Positions 1 to 6,325 are shown, counted from the stretch's first letter. The stretch is 10,479 bases of DNA from Candidatus Omnitrophota bacterium (GCA_028716065.1 JAQUQN010000031.1:1-10479); one strand, 5' to 3'. Made by a program: numbers and translations. Notes: generated by a model from the letters alone, not told the origin.

Positions 1-105
1 ATCCTGAGTGTCTGGCTTGCGACCCCGAACCTGGGCGAGCGCCACGAGAGGCGCGTGAAACAGATAAAAGAGATCGAATCCAAGATGAAGGAACAGAAAA
101 GATGA
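1..105 (+). CDS. rpiB: Ribose-5-phosphate isomerase B, C-terminal fragment (5' end outside window)
   Basis: Only the last 34 codons and the TGA stop are in the window. The peptide contains WLATPNLGERHERRVKQIKEIE, split here as WLATPNLGER and HERRVKQIKEIE, which lines up with the RpiB C-terminal pattern WL..(F)EGGRH..RV..I..IE recalled from E. coli RpiB. The family interconverts ribose-5-phosphate and ribulose-5-phosphate in the cytoplasmic pentose phosphate pathway. Its TGA overlaps the glyA ATG in an ATGA junction, implying translational coupling. An rpiB-glyA-comEB order is a recurring bacterial arrangement and supports the call. The catalytic residues lie upstream of the window, so the assignment rests on this tail and the neighbours. 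Confidence 0.8.
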   Translation: MLSVWLATPNLGERHERRVKQIKEIESKMKEQKR

Positions 106-1364
106 GAAATCTGAAGAAGGCGGACCCCGAGATCTACAAGGCCATTCTTGACGAGACGATGAGGGAGAATGAGAACCTCGAACTGATCGCGAGCGAAAAT
201 TTCGTGGATGAGGCGATACTGGAAGCGCAGGGCTCGGTCCTTACGAATAAATACGCCGAGGGTTACCCGCAGGCGCGCTGGTATAACGGTTGCCATCATG
301 TCGACGTGATAGAGGCCCTCGCCGCGGAAAGGGCAAGATCGGTATTCGGAGCCGAGCACGTCAACGTCCAGCCGCATTCCGGGACACAGGCGAATATGGC
401 GGTATATTTTTCCATGCTAAAACCCGGAGATACCGTGCTGGCCATGGACCTGGCATGCGGGGGGCATCTGTCTCACGGCCATTCGCATAACTTTTCCGGA
501 AAATTTTATCGCATAGTGCCCTACGGACTGAACAGGAAGACGGAGACGCTGGATTATAGCGAGATAGCCGCGCTGGCAAAAGAAAATAAGCCGAAGATGA
601 TACTGGCAGGCGCATCGGCCTATCCCAGGGCCATGGATTTTAAAAAATTCAGGGAGATAGCGGATTCGGTCGGCGCGTTCCTTCTCGTGGATATCGCGCA
701 CATAGCGGGGCTCATAGCGGCGGGGCTTCATCAGAACCCGGTCCCTCACGCCGAGTTCGTGACCTCTACGACGCACAAGACGATGCGCGGCCCCCGCGGC
801 GGATTTATCATGTGTAAGAAAGAATTTGGCAAAAGAATAGACACCGAAGTCTTTCCAGGCATACAGGGCGGTCCCTTAGTGCACGTCATCGCGGCTAAAG
901 CGGTCTGTTTCAAAGAAGCGTTGAAGCCTTCCTTCAAAACCTATCAAAAGCAGATACTGAAGAATGCCAGGGCGCTCTCGGATGAAATGGCCGGGAGAGG
1001 ATACAGGATAGTGGCAGGCGGCACGGATACGCACCTCTTTCTCGTGGACCTCTCCAAAAAGTCGATGACGGGTAAGGACGCTTCGACGGCGCTGGACAAA
1101 GCCGGCATAACGGTCAATAAGAACCTCATTCCTTTTGACAAGGAGTCTCCGTTCGTGACAAGCGGCGTGAGGATAGGTTCGCCCGCTGTGACCACGCGCG
1201 GGATGAAGGAAAAAGAGATGCGCCGAATAGCGGAATTGATAGATATGGTCTTAAGAGACCCGGCGAATAAAAAGAACCTGTCGGGTGTGAGGAAACGGGT
1301 TGACGCGTTAGTCAAGGAGTTCCCGCTTTATAAGGAATTGATTAAAAGGCTGGAGAAAGAGTAG
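102..1364 (+). CDS. glyA: Serine hydroxymethyltransferase
   Basis: A PLP enzyme converting serine and tetrahydrofolate to glycine and 5,10-methylene-THF, the methyl donor for dTMP synthesis. At 420 residues it has the full family length. Visible hallmarks: ELIASENF near 27-34, NKYAEGYP at 49-56 (Y51 and E53 match E. coli Y55 and E57), QPHSGTQAN at 90-98, VDIAHIAGL at 196-204 (Asp and His that contact PLP), and STTHKTMRGPRGG with the PLP lysine at K226. The ATG overlaps the rpiB stop, and AAGGAA lies 8 bases upstream. The next gene begins directly after its TAG. One oddity: the loop usually read as YPGKRYYGGCE is YPQARWYNGCH here. The catalytic residues are nevertheless intact, so activity is expected. 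Confidence 0.97.
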   Translation: MRNLKKADPEIYKAILDETMRENENLELIASENFVDEAILEAQGSVLTNKYAEGYPQARWYNGCHHVDVIEALAAERARSVFGAEHVNVQPHSGTQANMAVYFSMLKPGDTVLAMDLACGGHLSHGHSHNFSGKFYRIVPYGLNRKTETLDYSEIAALAKENKPKMILAGASAYPRAMDFKKFREIADSVGAFLLVDIAHIAGLIAAGLHQNPVPHAEFVTSTTHKTMRGPRGGFIMCKKEFGKRIDTEVFPGIQGGPLVHVIAAKAVCFKEALKPSFKTYQKQILKNARALSDEMAGRGYRIVAGGTDTHLFLVDLSKKSMTGKDASTALDKAGITVNKNLIPFDKESPFVTSGVRIGSPAVTTRGMKEKEMRRIAELIDMVLRDPANKKNLSGVRKRVDALVKEFPLYKELIKRLEKE

Positions 1365-1844
1365 ATGGCAAGAAAGACCAAAGACCAAAGACCAAAGAGC
1401 AAAGAGCAAAGGCCGACATGGGATGAATATTTCCTGAGCATAGCGGACCTGGTCTCGAAACGTTCCACATGCCTCAGGCGCAAGGTCGGCGCCGTACTGG
1501 TAAGGGACAAAAAGATACTCGCGACAGGTTATAACGGCGCGCCGAGCAAGGTTAGGCATTGCAGCGAAGTCGGCTGTATCCGCGAAAAACTCAAAATTCC
1601 ATCTGGCGAAAGACACGAACTGTGTCGCGGCCTTCATGGCGAGCAGAACGCTTTCCTGCAGGCAGCGCTCCACGGCACGAGCCTCAAAGGGGCGATCCTC
1701 TACTCCACGACACAGCCATGTATAATATGCGCCAAGATGATAATAAACGCGGGAATAGATGAGATAGTGATAAAAGGCGACTATCCGGACAAGATGTCTA
1801 AGGAGATGCTTCGCGAGGCGAAGATCCGTATCCGGGTGATATAA
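1365..1844 (+). CDS. comEB: dCMP deaminase (ComEB family)
   Basis: A cytidine-deaminase-fold zinc enzyme that converts dCMP to dUMP, the precursor of dTMP. The zinc site is visible as H91-G-E93-Q-N-A and P-C119-I-I-C122, with E93 the expected proton shuttle; the usual motif is HAEQNA, so A to G at residue 92 is a small deviation. C66, C71, H84 and C87 could form the second structural zinc site known in some dCMP deaminases. The family core starts at RPTWDEYF (16-23). The residues before it are encoded by a heptanucleotide repeat array. No alternative in-frame start lies between the ATG and the core, so the repeat-coded extension appears to be translated. The ATG follows the glyA stop with no gap; GGAGA upstream can serve as ribosome site. 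Function fits glyA next door, since both feed thymidylate synthase. Confidence 0.93.
   Translation: MARKTKDQRPKSKEQRPTWDEYFLSIADLVSKRSTCLRRKVGAVLVRDKKILATGYNGAPSKVRHCSEVGCIREKLKIPSGERHELCRGLHGEQNAFLQAALHGTSLKGAILYSTTQPCIICAKMIINAGIDEIVIKGDYPDKMSKEMLREAKIRIRVI
1373..1414 (+). repeat. Heptanucleotide short tandem repeat inside the 5' end of comEB
   Basis: Six consecutive 7-base units: AAAGACC three times, AAAGAGC twice, then AAAGGCC. The 42 bases are read in frame as KTKDQRPKSKEQRP. Because 7 is not a multiple of 3, the peptide repeats every 21 bases, and gain or loss of a single unit would shift the frame just after the start codon. The first three units are identical; the others differ at one or two bases. 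A related AAAG-led heptamer array lies about 2 kb downstream. Heptameric STRR families are known in cyanobacteria; kinship here is not claimed, only similarity of form. Confidence 0.85.
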
Positions 1845-1864
1845 AAGATTCTTCGGGAGGAAAG

Positions 1865-2815
1865 ATGTTTAGGGAGAAGATAAAGGTTCTGGATTGCACG
1901 ATAAGGGATGGCGGCCTCATAAATAACCACGATTTCGACGACAAGCTGGTCAGGGCGACCTACAAGGCGCTGTCGGAGGCGGGTGTGGATTACATGGAGA
2001 TCGGTTATAAGAACTCAAAGCGCCTCTTTTCGCCCAAGGATTATGGTAAGTGGAAATTCTGCGACGACGAAGCGATAAAGAAGGTGATAGACGGCATAGA
2101 GTCCGACACGAAGATATCTGTGATGGTGGACGTCGACCGCGTGGATGTGGACGACGTCCCGCCGCGCAAGGAGAGCCCCGTTCACATGATAAGGGTGGCC
2201 TCCTACGTGAAGGATATAGACAAGGCGATATTCCTGGCCAACCATTTTGCGGACAAGGGCTACGAGACGACGATAAATATAATGGCGATATCGAGGGCGC
2301 TCGATAACGAGCTGACCGAGGCGCTCCATCAGCTTGAAGAGGAGTGCAGGGCGAAGGTCATCTATATCGTCGACAGTTTTGGCGCCCTCTATCAGGAGAC
2401 GACAGAATTTTTGGTGAAAAAATTCAGGCATATTCTCAAGTCAAAAGAGATAGGGATGCATGGTCACAATAACCAGCAGCTTGCGTTCTCGAACACGATC
2501 GAAGCGATAATACACGACGCCAATTACGTGGACGGCACCGTCTACGGGCTGGGCAGGGCCGCCGGGAATTGCCCGCTGGAACTGTTGATAGGGTTCCTGA
2601 AGAACCCCAAATTTGACATAAGGCCAATACTAGACCTCATCTCCAAAGAGTTCGTCCCTTTAAGAGAAAAGATAGAATGGGGTTATATCATACCTTACGC
2701 CATAACAGGGATGCTCGACGAGCATCCAAAGACGGCGATGGCGCTACGCGGCAGCGATAAGAAAGAGAATTACAGGGAGTTCTACGAGAGCCTGTTGGGC
2801 GATGACCTGGACTAG
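1865..2815 (+). CDS. DRE-TIM (HMGL-like) metal-dependent aldolase, substrate unknown
   Basis: A 316-residue cytoplasmic TIM-barrel protein of the HMGL-like superfamily, which includes 4-hydroxy-2-oxovalerate aldolase, HMG-CoA lyase and isopropylmalate synthase. The signature start VLDCTIRDGG (residues 8-17) gives the metal and acid-base residues (D10, R14, D15), and MHGHNN gives the two metal-binding histidines H199 and H201 with N202. VDSFGALY (169-176) matches the conserved D-S-x-G strand. The C-terminus after about residue 265 (EWGYIIPYAITGMLDEHP) resembles uncharacterised 'aldolase catalytic domain' proteins rather than true HOA aldolases or acyl-CoA-using synthases. A strong GGGAGG ribosome site precedes the ATG. 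The gene sits 20 bases after comEB and 2 bases before a KDPG-type aldolase, suggesting a shared 2-keto-acid pathway. The exact reaction cannot be read from sequence. Confidence 0.82.
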   Translation: MFREKIKVLDCTIRDGGLINNHDFDDKLVRATYKALSEAGVDYMEIGYKNSKRLFSPKDYGKWKFCDDEAIKKVIDGIESDTKISVMVDVDRVDVDDVPPRKESPVHMIRVASYVKDIDKAIFLANHFADKGYETTINIMAISRALDNELTEALHQLEEECRAKVIYIVDSFGALYQETTEFLVKKFRHILKSKEIGMHGHNNQQLAFSNTIEAIIHDANYVDGTVYGLGRAAGNCPLELLIGFLKNPKFDIRPILDLISKEFVPLREKIEWGYIIPYAITGMLDEHPKTAMALRGSDKKENYREFYESLLGDDLD

Positions 2816-2817
2816 AG

Positions 2818-3456
2818 ATGGACATAAATAGTTTCAAAAGATTGCCGCTACTTGGGATATTGAGAGGTGTGAATACGGATTCTATCGAGCCGCTGATGGA
2901 GGCCATCATATCCGCCCGCCTCGAGACCATCGAAATAACGATGAACACGGAAGGCGCGTCTCAACTGATCAAAAAAGCGGTGAAGACTTCCGGCCCCCGC
3001 CTTACTATAGGCGCCGGTACCGTCCTCGACATGAGGTCCCTTAAATCCGCGCTCGATGCAGGTGCCACCTTCATAGTCATGCCCGTAGTCATTAATGAAG
3101 TGATAAAATATTGCGCAGATAAGAAGATCCCCGTGTTTCCCGGAGCGCTTACTCCGCGGGAGATATATGAGGCTTGGGACCTTGGCGCCACCATGGTGAA
3201 GGTCTTCCCGTCCGGATTTTTCGGCCCGGCGTACTTTAAGGAGATAAAAGGGCCCTTTGATAAGATAGAGCTTCTCGCATGCGGCGGCGTGACACCAGAT
3301 AATATGAAGGATTATTTTACGAACGGCGCTTCTGCGATAGCGTTCGGGGCAAGCGTCTTCAGAAAAGAGTGGCTCGCCAAAAAAGATTTCGCGAGCATCG
3401 CGGACAGGATAAGCGAGTTTACGAAGAATTTTTCAATTTCCAAAGCTGAAAGCTGA
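2818..3456 (+). CDS. eda: KDPG/KDPGal-type class I aldolase (2-keto-3-deoxy-6-phosphosugar-acid aldolase family)
   Basis: A 212-residue Schiff-base aldolase of the family that splits 2-keto-3-deoxy-6-phosphogluconate, its galactonate epimer or 4-hydroxy-2-oxoglutarate into pyruvate plus an aldehyde. Visible: LPLLGILRG (9-17), catalytic E39 in TIEITMNT, IGAGTVLD (64-71), FPGALTPREI (107-116), Schiff-base K128 in MVKVFPSG, and ACGGVTPDN. Position 43 is Asn where E. coli Eda has Arg49; E. coli DgoA (KDPGal aldolase) also has Asn there, and ILRG plus the FPS..FGP.Y stretch resemble DgoA more. The eda symbol is therefore a family label and dgoA is possible. The start follows the preceding TAG by 2 bases with no strong ribosome site, suggesting coupling. 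The last residues (SKAES) and the stop are coded by a heptamer repeat. No kinase or dehydratase of an Entner-Doudoroff route is adjacent. Confidence 0.85.
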   Translation: MDINSFKRLPLLGILRGVNTDSIEPLMEAIISARLETIEITMNTEGASQLIKKAVKTSGPRLTIGAGTVLDMRSLKSALDAGATFIVMPVVINEVIKYCADKKIPVFPGALTPREIYEAWDLGATMVKVFPSGFFGPAYFKEIKGPFDKIELLACGGVTPDNMKDYFTNGASAIAFGASVFRKEWLAKKDFASIADRISEFTKNFSISKAES

Positions 3457-3475
3457 AGACTGAAAGCTGAAAGCC
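3442..3475 (+). repeat. Heptanucleotide short tandem repeat at the 3' end of the KDPG aldolase gene
   Basis: Units of 7 bases in a row: AAAGCTG, AAAGCTG, AAGACTG, AAAGCTG, then a partial AAAGCC. The array covers the last codons and the TGA stop (3454-3456) of the aldolase and runs into the spacer before nrdR. A CTGAAA at 3460-3465, created by the repeat, sits 17 bases before a TATAAT, so the array may also supply a -35 element. It resembles the array in comEB: AAAG plus three variable bases, purine-rich on the plus strand. Confidence 0.8.
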
Positions 3476-3488
3476 ACGTAGCTATAAT
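3460..3488 (+). promoter_or_regulatory. Putative sigma-70-type promoter for nrdR-amrS
   Basis: CTGAAA (4 of 6 matches to TTGACA), 17-base spacer, then a perfect TATAAT at 3483-3488. Transcription would start near 3495, giving a leader of about 18 bases with a GGAAG ribosome site before the nrdR ATG. The -35 is weak and lies in the heptamer repeat. No sequence resembling a NrdR box is evident here. Confidence 0.5.
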
Positions 3489-3512
3489 TGTTTCACAAAA
3501 GGTTCGGAAGAA

Positions 3513-3965
3513 ATGAGATGCCCTTATTGCAGTAACAAGAACGATAGCGTATTAGATTCGAGAATATCGAAGAACGGTTCCAGCATAAGGCGCCGCCGGG
3601 AGTGCCTCAAGTGCAAGCACCGTTTCACGACGTACGAGTATGTCGAGAGCATAGCCTTGATGGTGATAAAGAAGGACGGCCGGCGCGAGGCCTTCGACCG
3701 CCAGAAATTGATGAGCGGGCTCATGAAGGCCTGCGAGAAGAGGCCCGTCAGCGTCGCGCGCCTAGAAGAGTTAGTCGATGATATAGAGAGAAGTGTTGAG
3801 CGGAAACACGAAAGGGAAGTGTCTTCCAAGGAGATAGGGGAGTTGGTTATGAGGAACCTCCACGAACTTGATGAGATAGCATATGTACGGTTCGCTTCCG
3901 TCTACAGGCAGTTTCGGGACGTCGGTCAATTTGTCAAAGAATTGAAGCGGTTCTTGAAAAAATGA
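3513..3965 (+). CDS. nrdR: Transcriptional regulator NrdR
   Basis: A 150-residue nucleotide-sensing repressor of ribonucleotide reductase genes. It has the two-part architecture of the family: an N-terminal zinc ribbon with C3-P-Y-C6 and C31-L-K-C34, containing the DSR and RRRREC segment that contacts DNA, then an ATP-cone from about residue 47 (VMVIKKDGRREAFDRQKL-like; here LMVIKKDGRREAFDRQKL) to about 137 (YVRFASVYRQFRD). The length is normal for the family. No RNR gene is in the window, so its targets lie elsewhere. The neighbourhood of glyA and dCMP deaminase fits deoxynucleotide control. Its TGA overlaps the ATG of amrS. Confidence 0.97.
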   Translation: MRCPYCSNKNDSVLDSRISKNGSSIRRRRECLKCKHRFTTYEYVESIALMVIKKDGRREAFDRQKLMSGLMKACEKRPVSVARLEELVDDIERSVERKHEREVSSKEIGELVMRNLHELDEIAYVRFASVYRQFRDVGQFVKELKRFLKK

Positions 3966-4816
3966 TGAAGGAAGCCTTATACTACGAGAAGCTCGACAAT
4001 AAGAAAGTCCACTGCCGCCTCTGTCCGCATGAGTGCATGATAGCCGACGGAAAGAGGGGGTTCTGCGGCGTAAGGGTGAATTCCGCAGGAACGCTTTACA
4101 GCGAGATTTACGGCAAGATGACCTCGATGGCATTGGACCCCATAGAGAAGAAACCCCTCTATCGTTACCATCCCGGAGAATATATATTATCCCTCGGCAC
4201 TAAGGGCTGCAACTTCCGCTGCGACTTCTGTCAGAACTGGCAGATATCGCAAGAGATGGATGCCCGCCTCGAAGAGATAACATCGGACCAGATCATAAGG
4301 AAGGCGAAAGAACTTAAATCTTTCGGCATAGCGTATACCTATAATGAACCATTCATATGGTTCGAGTTCGTGCTGGAGACGGCGAAACTGGCAGCCGCCA
4401 ACGGCCTGGAGAACGTGCTCGTCACCAACGGTTATGTCAACCCCAAGCCTCTCGACGAGATCCTGCCTTATATCGGGGCGATGAACATCGACCTGAAATC
4501 GATGGACGAAGATTTTTATAAGAAGACATGCAAGGCCACCTTAAAACCGGTCCTTGACACGATAAAGAGGTCGGTCCGCTCCTGCCATGTGGAAGTGACT
4601 AACCTACTCATACCGACCCTGAACGATTCGGAGGATTGTGTGAGAAGATTGGTGGACTGGGTTTATGAAAACGCAGGCGCGGAGACGCCGCTCCACTTCT
4701 CGAGGTATTTTCCGTGCTATAAGATGAAGATAGCGCCCACGCCGTTCGAGACGCTCAAGATGGCCGAGCGCATAGCGAAGGAGAAGTTGAAGTACGTCTA
4801 TCTTGGAAACGTTTAG
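3962..4816 (+). CDS. amrS: AmmeMemoRadiSam-system radical SAM enzyme, C-terminally short
   Basis: A 284-residue radical SAM protein of the AmrS family (related to pyruvate formate-lyase activases). The 4Fe-4S motif is C83-NFR-C87-DF-C90 within GTKGCNFRCDFCQNWQIS. The N-terminal Cys cluster typical of the family is present: C18, C21, C25 and C35, followed by GVR. LDPIEKKPLYRYHPG (58-72) and TYNEPFIWFEF are also family hallmarks. The protein stops at YVYLGNV, where relatives usually continue with a short segment carrying CxxC motifs. No frame after the stop restores those cysteines, so this looks like true loss rather than a frameshift. There is no clear ribosome site; the ATGA overlap with nrdR implies coupling, and the second Met codon at 3965 is equally possible. 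The partner genes (AMMECR1-like, Memo-like) are not in the window. The biochemical role is not known from sequence. Confidence 0.88.
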   Translation: MMKEALYYEKLDNKKVHCRLCPHECMIADGKRGFCGVRVNSAGTLYSEIYGKMTSMALDPIEKKPLYRYHPGEYILSLGTKGCNFRCDFCQNWQISQEMDARLEEITSDQIIRKAKELKSFGIAYTYNEPFIWFEFVLETAKLAAANGLENVLVTNGYVNPKPLDEILPYIGAMNIDLKSMDEDFYKKTCKATLKPVLDTIKRSVRSCHVEVTNLLIPTLNDSEDCVRRLVDWVYENAGAETPLHFSRYFPCYKMKIAPTPFETLKMAERIAKEKLKYVYLGNV

Positions 4817-4819
4817 AAG

Positions 4820-6025
4820 CTACCGATAATATTTTTCCCAATCATCAAAGGCAATATTGACCTTCGCCTGTAATTCCAGATTTCTCAGCCATTTTTCAAG
4901 GAACGCATTCTTCTGGTAAGCGATGGCCTTTGCGGCATAGAGCTTTTTTTCCTTCTCGAATTTTTCCTCGTCTATGCCCTGGGCTTCAAGAAGTTCGAAG
5001 ATGATGGAGCCCTTTCTTACCTCTATGGGCGCGGATACCTGGCCGGGCTTCAGCATTACCGCCGCTTCGGTTATCCGTGAGGCCTCGCCGACCCCTTCAA
5101 GATAATCCGATTTTGAAAATACTTTCGAATCTTGCGTCTTTAGCCCAGCCTCTGAGGCCGCCTCTCTGAATTTTTCTTTTTTATTATCCATCGAGGCCTT
5201 TAACCTGCCATAGACCTCCTCGGCGTGCCGACGCGACAAAAGAAGCGCCTCTTTTTCGGAGAGGTAGGATTTTATGCTCGGTTTCACGTTCTCGAATTCG
5301 GCTATCCTCGGCTCAGGACCGGGTTCTTCGCCCGCCTTTGGGGGCAGCAGAAACTCGTTCCGGTTCCTTTCGTAATAATCCAGTGCCGTCTTGTCGTCTA
5401 TCTTGACCTGGTCCAGGAAGTCCTTGGACTCGACGAAGACATAGGATATCCTGAATTTTTCGTTCTCCTTCTTATATTCATTAAGCGCGTCGGTATCGGT
5501 GGCATTTATATGCGTGGTCAGGATATCCTGCAGCTTCTGTATCTTGAGGTTCCTCCTGACCATCTCCTCAAAATTCCGCGCGTCGAGGCCCATGTTATTG
5601 CGAAGGACATACCTGTAGAGGCTGTCATCGAACTTGCCGTTCCGGGAAAAGAGGGGGTGGTTCCTTATGATATTTATCACGTCCTGGTCGGGGACCTTTA
5701 TATTCTCTTTCTCGGCCTCTCTCAGCATTACCAGCCTGTCCCAGGCAAGCCGTGCCAGGAACTCTTTATCGCCGAGAAGCCTTTCGAGCACCTGCGGCTG
5801 ATTGAAGTAATGGAGGATTATCTGGCTCCTGATGCTCGCGACGCTCAGGAAAAATTCGTCGAATGATATTTTCTTATCGTCTATGATGCCCACGCACTTG
5901 GGGCCTTTATCCTTCGGTCCCGACAGGCTACCGGTACCCCACAGGACGAAGGCGGGCAGGATCAGTACGACAAGTCCCCATAATACTATCTTGGCTACAC
6001 GTTTATGTCTCAGCAACTTCAGCAT
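4820..6025 (-). CDS. Membrane-anchored SurA/PpiD-like periplasmic chaperone
   Basis: A 401-residue protein with an uncleaved-type N-terminal anchor: LRHKRVAK, then a hydrophobic helix at about 12-30 (IVLWGLVVLILPAFVLWG), no lipobox, and a soluble periplasmic part. Residues about 43-200 match the SurA/PpiD N-terminal chaperone fold (VGIIDDKKISFDEF, then the QIILHYFNQPQVLERLL-type helix, split here for length). YYERNRNEFLLPP (217-229) is where PpiD would enter its first parvulin domain. Instead the chain goes to helices, then a parvulin-like half with LKPGQVSAPIEVRKGSIIFEL (325-345). No complete catalytic parvulin domain is evident, so holdase activity in outer-membrane protein folding is more likely than isomerase activity. 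It has its own promoter and an AAGGAGA ribosome site 7 bases from the ATG. Confidence 0.8.
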   Translation of the reverse strand: MLKLLRHKRVAKIVLWGLVVLILPAFVLWGTGSLSGPKDKGPKCVGIIDDKKISFDEFFLSVASIRSQIILHYFNQPQVLERLLGDKEFLARLAWDRLVMLREAEKENIKVPDQDVINIIRNHPLFSRNGKFDDSLYRYVLRNNMGLDARNFEEMVRRNLKIQKLQDILTTHINATDTDALNEYKKENEKFRISYVFVESKDFLDQVKIDDKTALDYYERNRNEFLLPPKAGEEPGPEPRIAEFENVKPSIKSYLSEKEALLLSRRHAEEVYGRLKASMDNKKEKFREAASEAGLKTQDSKVFSKSDYLEGVGEASRITEAAVMLKPGQVSAPIEVRKGSIIFELLEAQGIDEEKFEKEKKLYAAKAIAYQKNAFLEKWLRNLELQAKVNIAFDDWEKYYR

Positions 6026-6047
6026 CGTCTCATCTCCTTTTGGCTCA

Positions 6048-6076
6048 ATTATATTTTATAACATCGCTTTGTTCAA
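6048..6076 (-). promoter_or_regulatory. Sigma-70-type promoter for the SurA/PpiD-like gene
   Basis: On the minus strand: TTGAAC (6076-6071), a 17-base spacer, and TATAAT (6053-6048). The predicted start near 6041 leaves a leader of about 16 bases, just enough to hold the AAGGAGA ribosome site at 6033-6039 before the ATG at 6025. Confidence 0.75.
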
Positions 6077-6130
6077 GATAATATTTCGGAAGGTTCCCCT
6101 CTAGGCGTTTCACGGGAACGCGCGGCAACT

Positions 6131-6187
6131 AAAAGGGGACAGGCTACTTTTCACAACGGATGAATAAAAAGTAGCCTGTCCCCTTTT
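6131..6187. repeat. Perfect 21-base inverted repeat, REPIN-like palindromic element
   Basis: Arms at 6131-6151 and 6167-6187 are exact reverse complements (core GGGGACAGGCTAC, bounded by A4 and T4), with a 15-base loop. The symmetric A-run/stem/T-run form could act as a bidirectional terminator, yet both flanking genes are transcribed outward, so no gene ends here. I recall GGGGACAGG..TTTT palindromes as scattered repeats in environmental genomes carrying REP-associated tyrosine transposases, so a non-autonomous mobile palindrome is my preferred reading. This is inference: no transposase is in the window and no second copy is seen. Confidence 0.8.
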
Positions 6188-6287
6188 ATACCTTTAGCAT
6201 ATTTGTGCGAACATAACGAGGTTTAGGTTTATATCGGGACCCGTAAATTCTCTTACCTAGACAAAAATGATTTTACGCTACCCGTTG

Positions 6288-6316
6288 TTGATAATGGAAG
6301 GGGGGCATGATATAAT
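6288..6316 (+). promoter_or_regulatory. Strong sigma-70-type promoter for the dehydrogenase gene
   Basis: TTGATA (6288-6293), a 17-base spacer and a perfect TATAAT (6311-6316). Transcription should begin around 6322-6324, only 2-4 bases before the ATG at 6326, so the mRNA would be leaderless or nearly so. The purine stretch GGAAGGGGG at 6296-6305 lies inside the promoter spacer and cannot be a ribosome site for this start. Confidence 0.72.
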
Positions 6317-6325
6317 CGGTATCCT

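Larger units (their letters stand above)
6026..6325. other. Divergent intergenic region between the chaperone and dehydrogenase genes
   Basis: This 300-base spacer separates two genes transcribed away from each other. It holds a leftward promoter (6048-6076), a perfect inverted repeat (6131-6187) and a rightward promoter (6288-6316). I find no coding potential. About 100 bases (6188-6287) show nothing I can name. Confidence 0.7.

Noticed and set aside
417..776. Open frame of 119 codons on the minus strand inside glyA
   Set aside because: Lies antisense to a certain SHMT gene, has no ribosome site and an unlikely composition; a shadow of biased codon use.
1373..1414. Phase-variable switch of comEB by repeat slippage
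   Set aside because: Only three identical units and several interruptions, and the gene is housekeeping; kept as a possibility in the finding but not claimed.
4805..4830. Intrinsic terminator between the convergent amrS and SurA-like genes
   Set aside because: Only 3 bases separate the stops and I see no stem followed by a T-run on either strand.
5225..5866. Long plus-strand open frame (213 codons) opposite the SurA/PpiD-like gene
   Set aside because: The minus-strand frame has a membrane anchor, family match, ribosome site and promoter; the plus frame has none of these.
6093..6119. Short inverted repeat GTTCCC / GGGAAC
   Set aside because: Six-base arms with a 15-base loop and no T-run; expected by chance in this much sequence.
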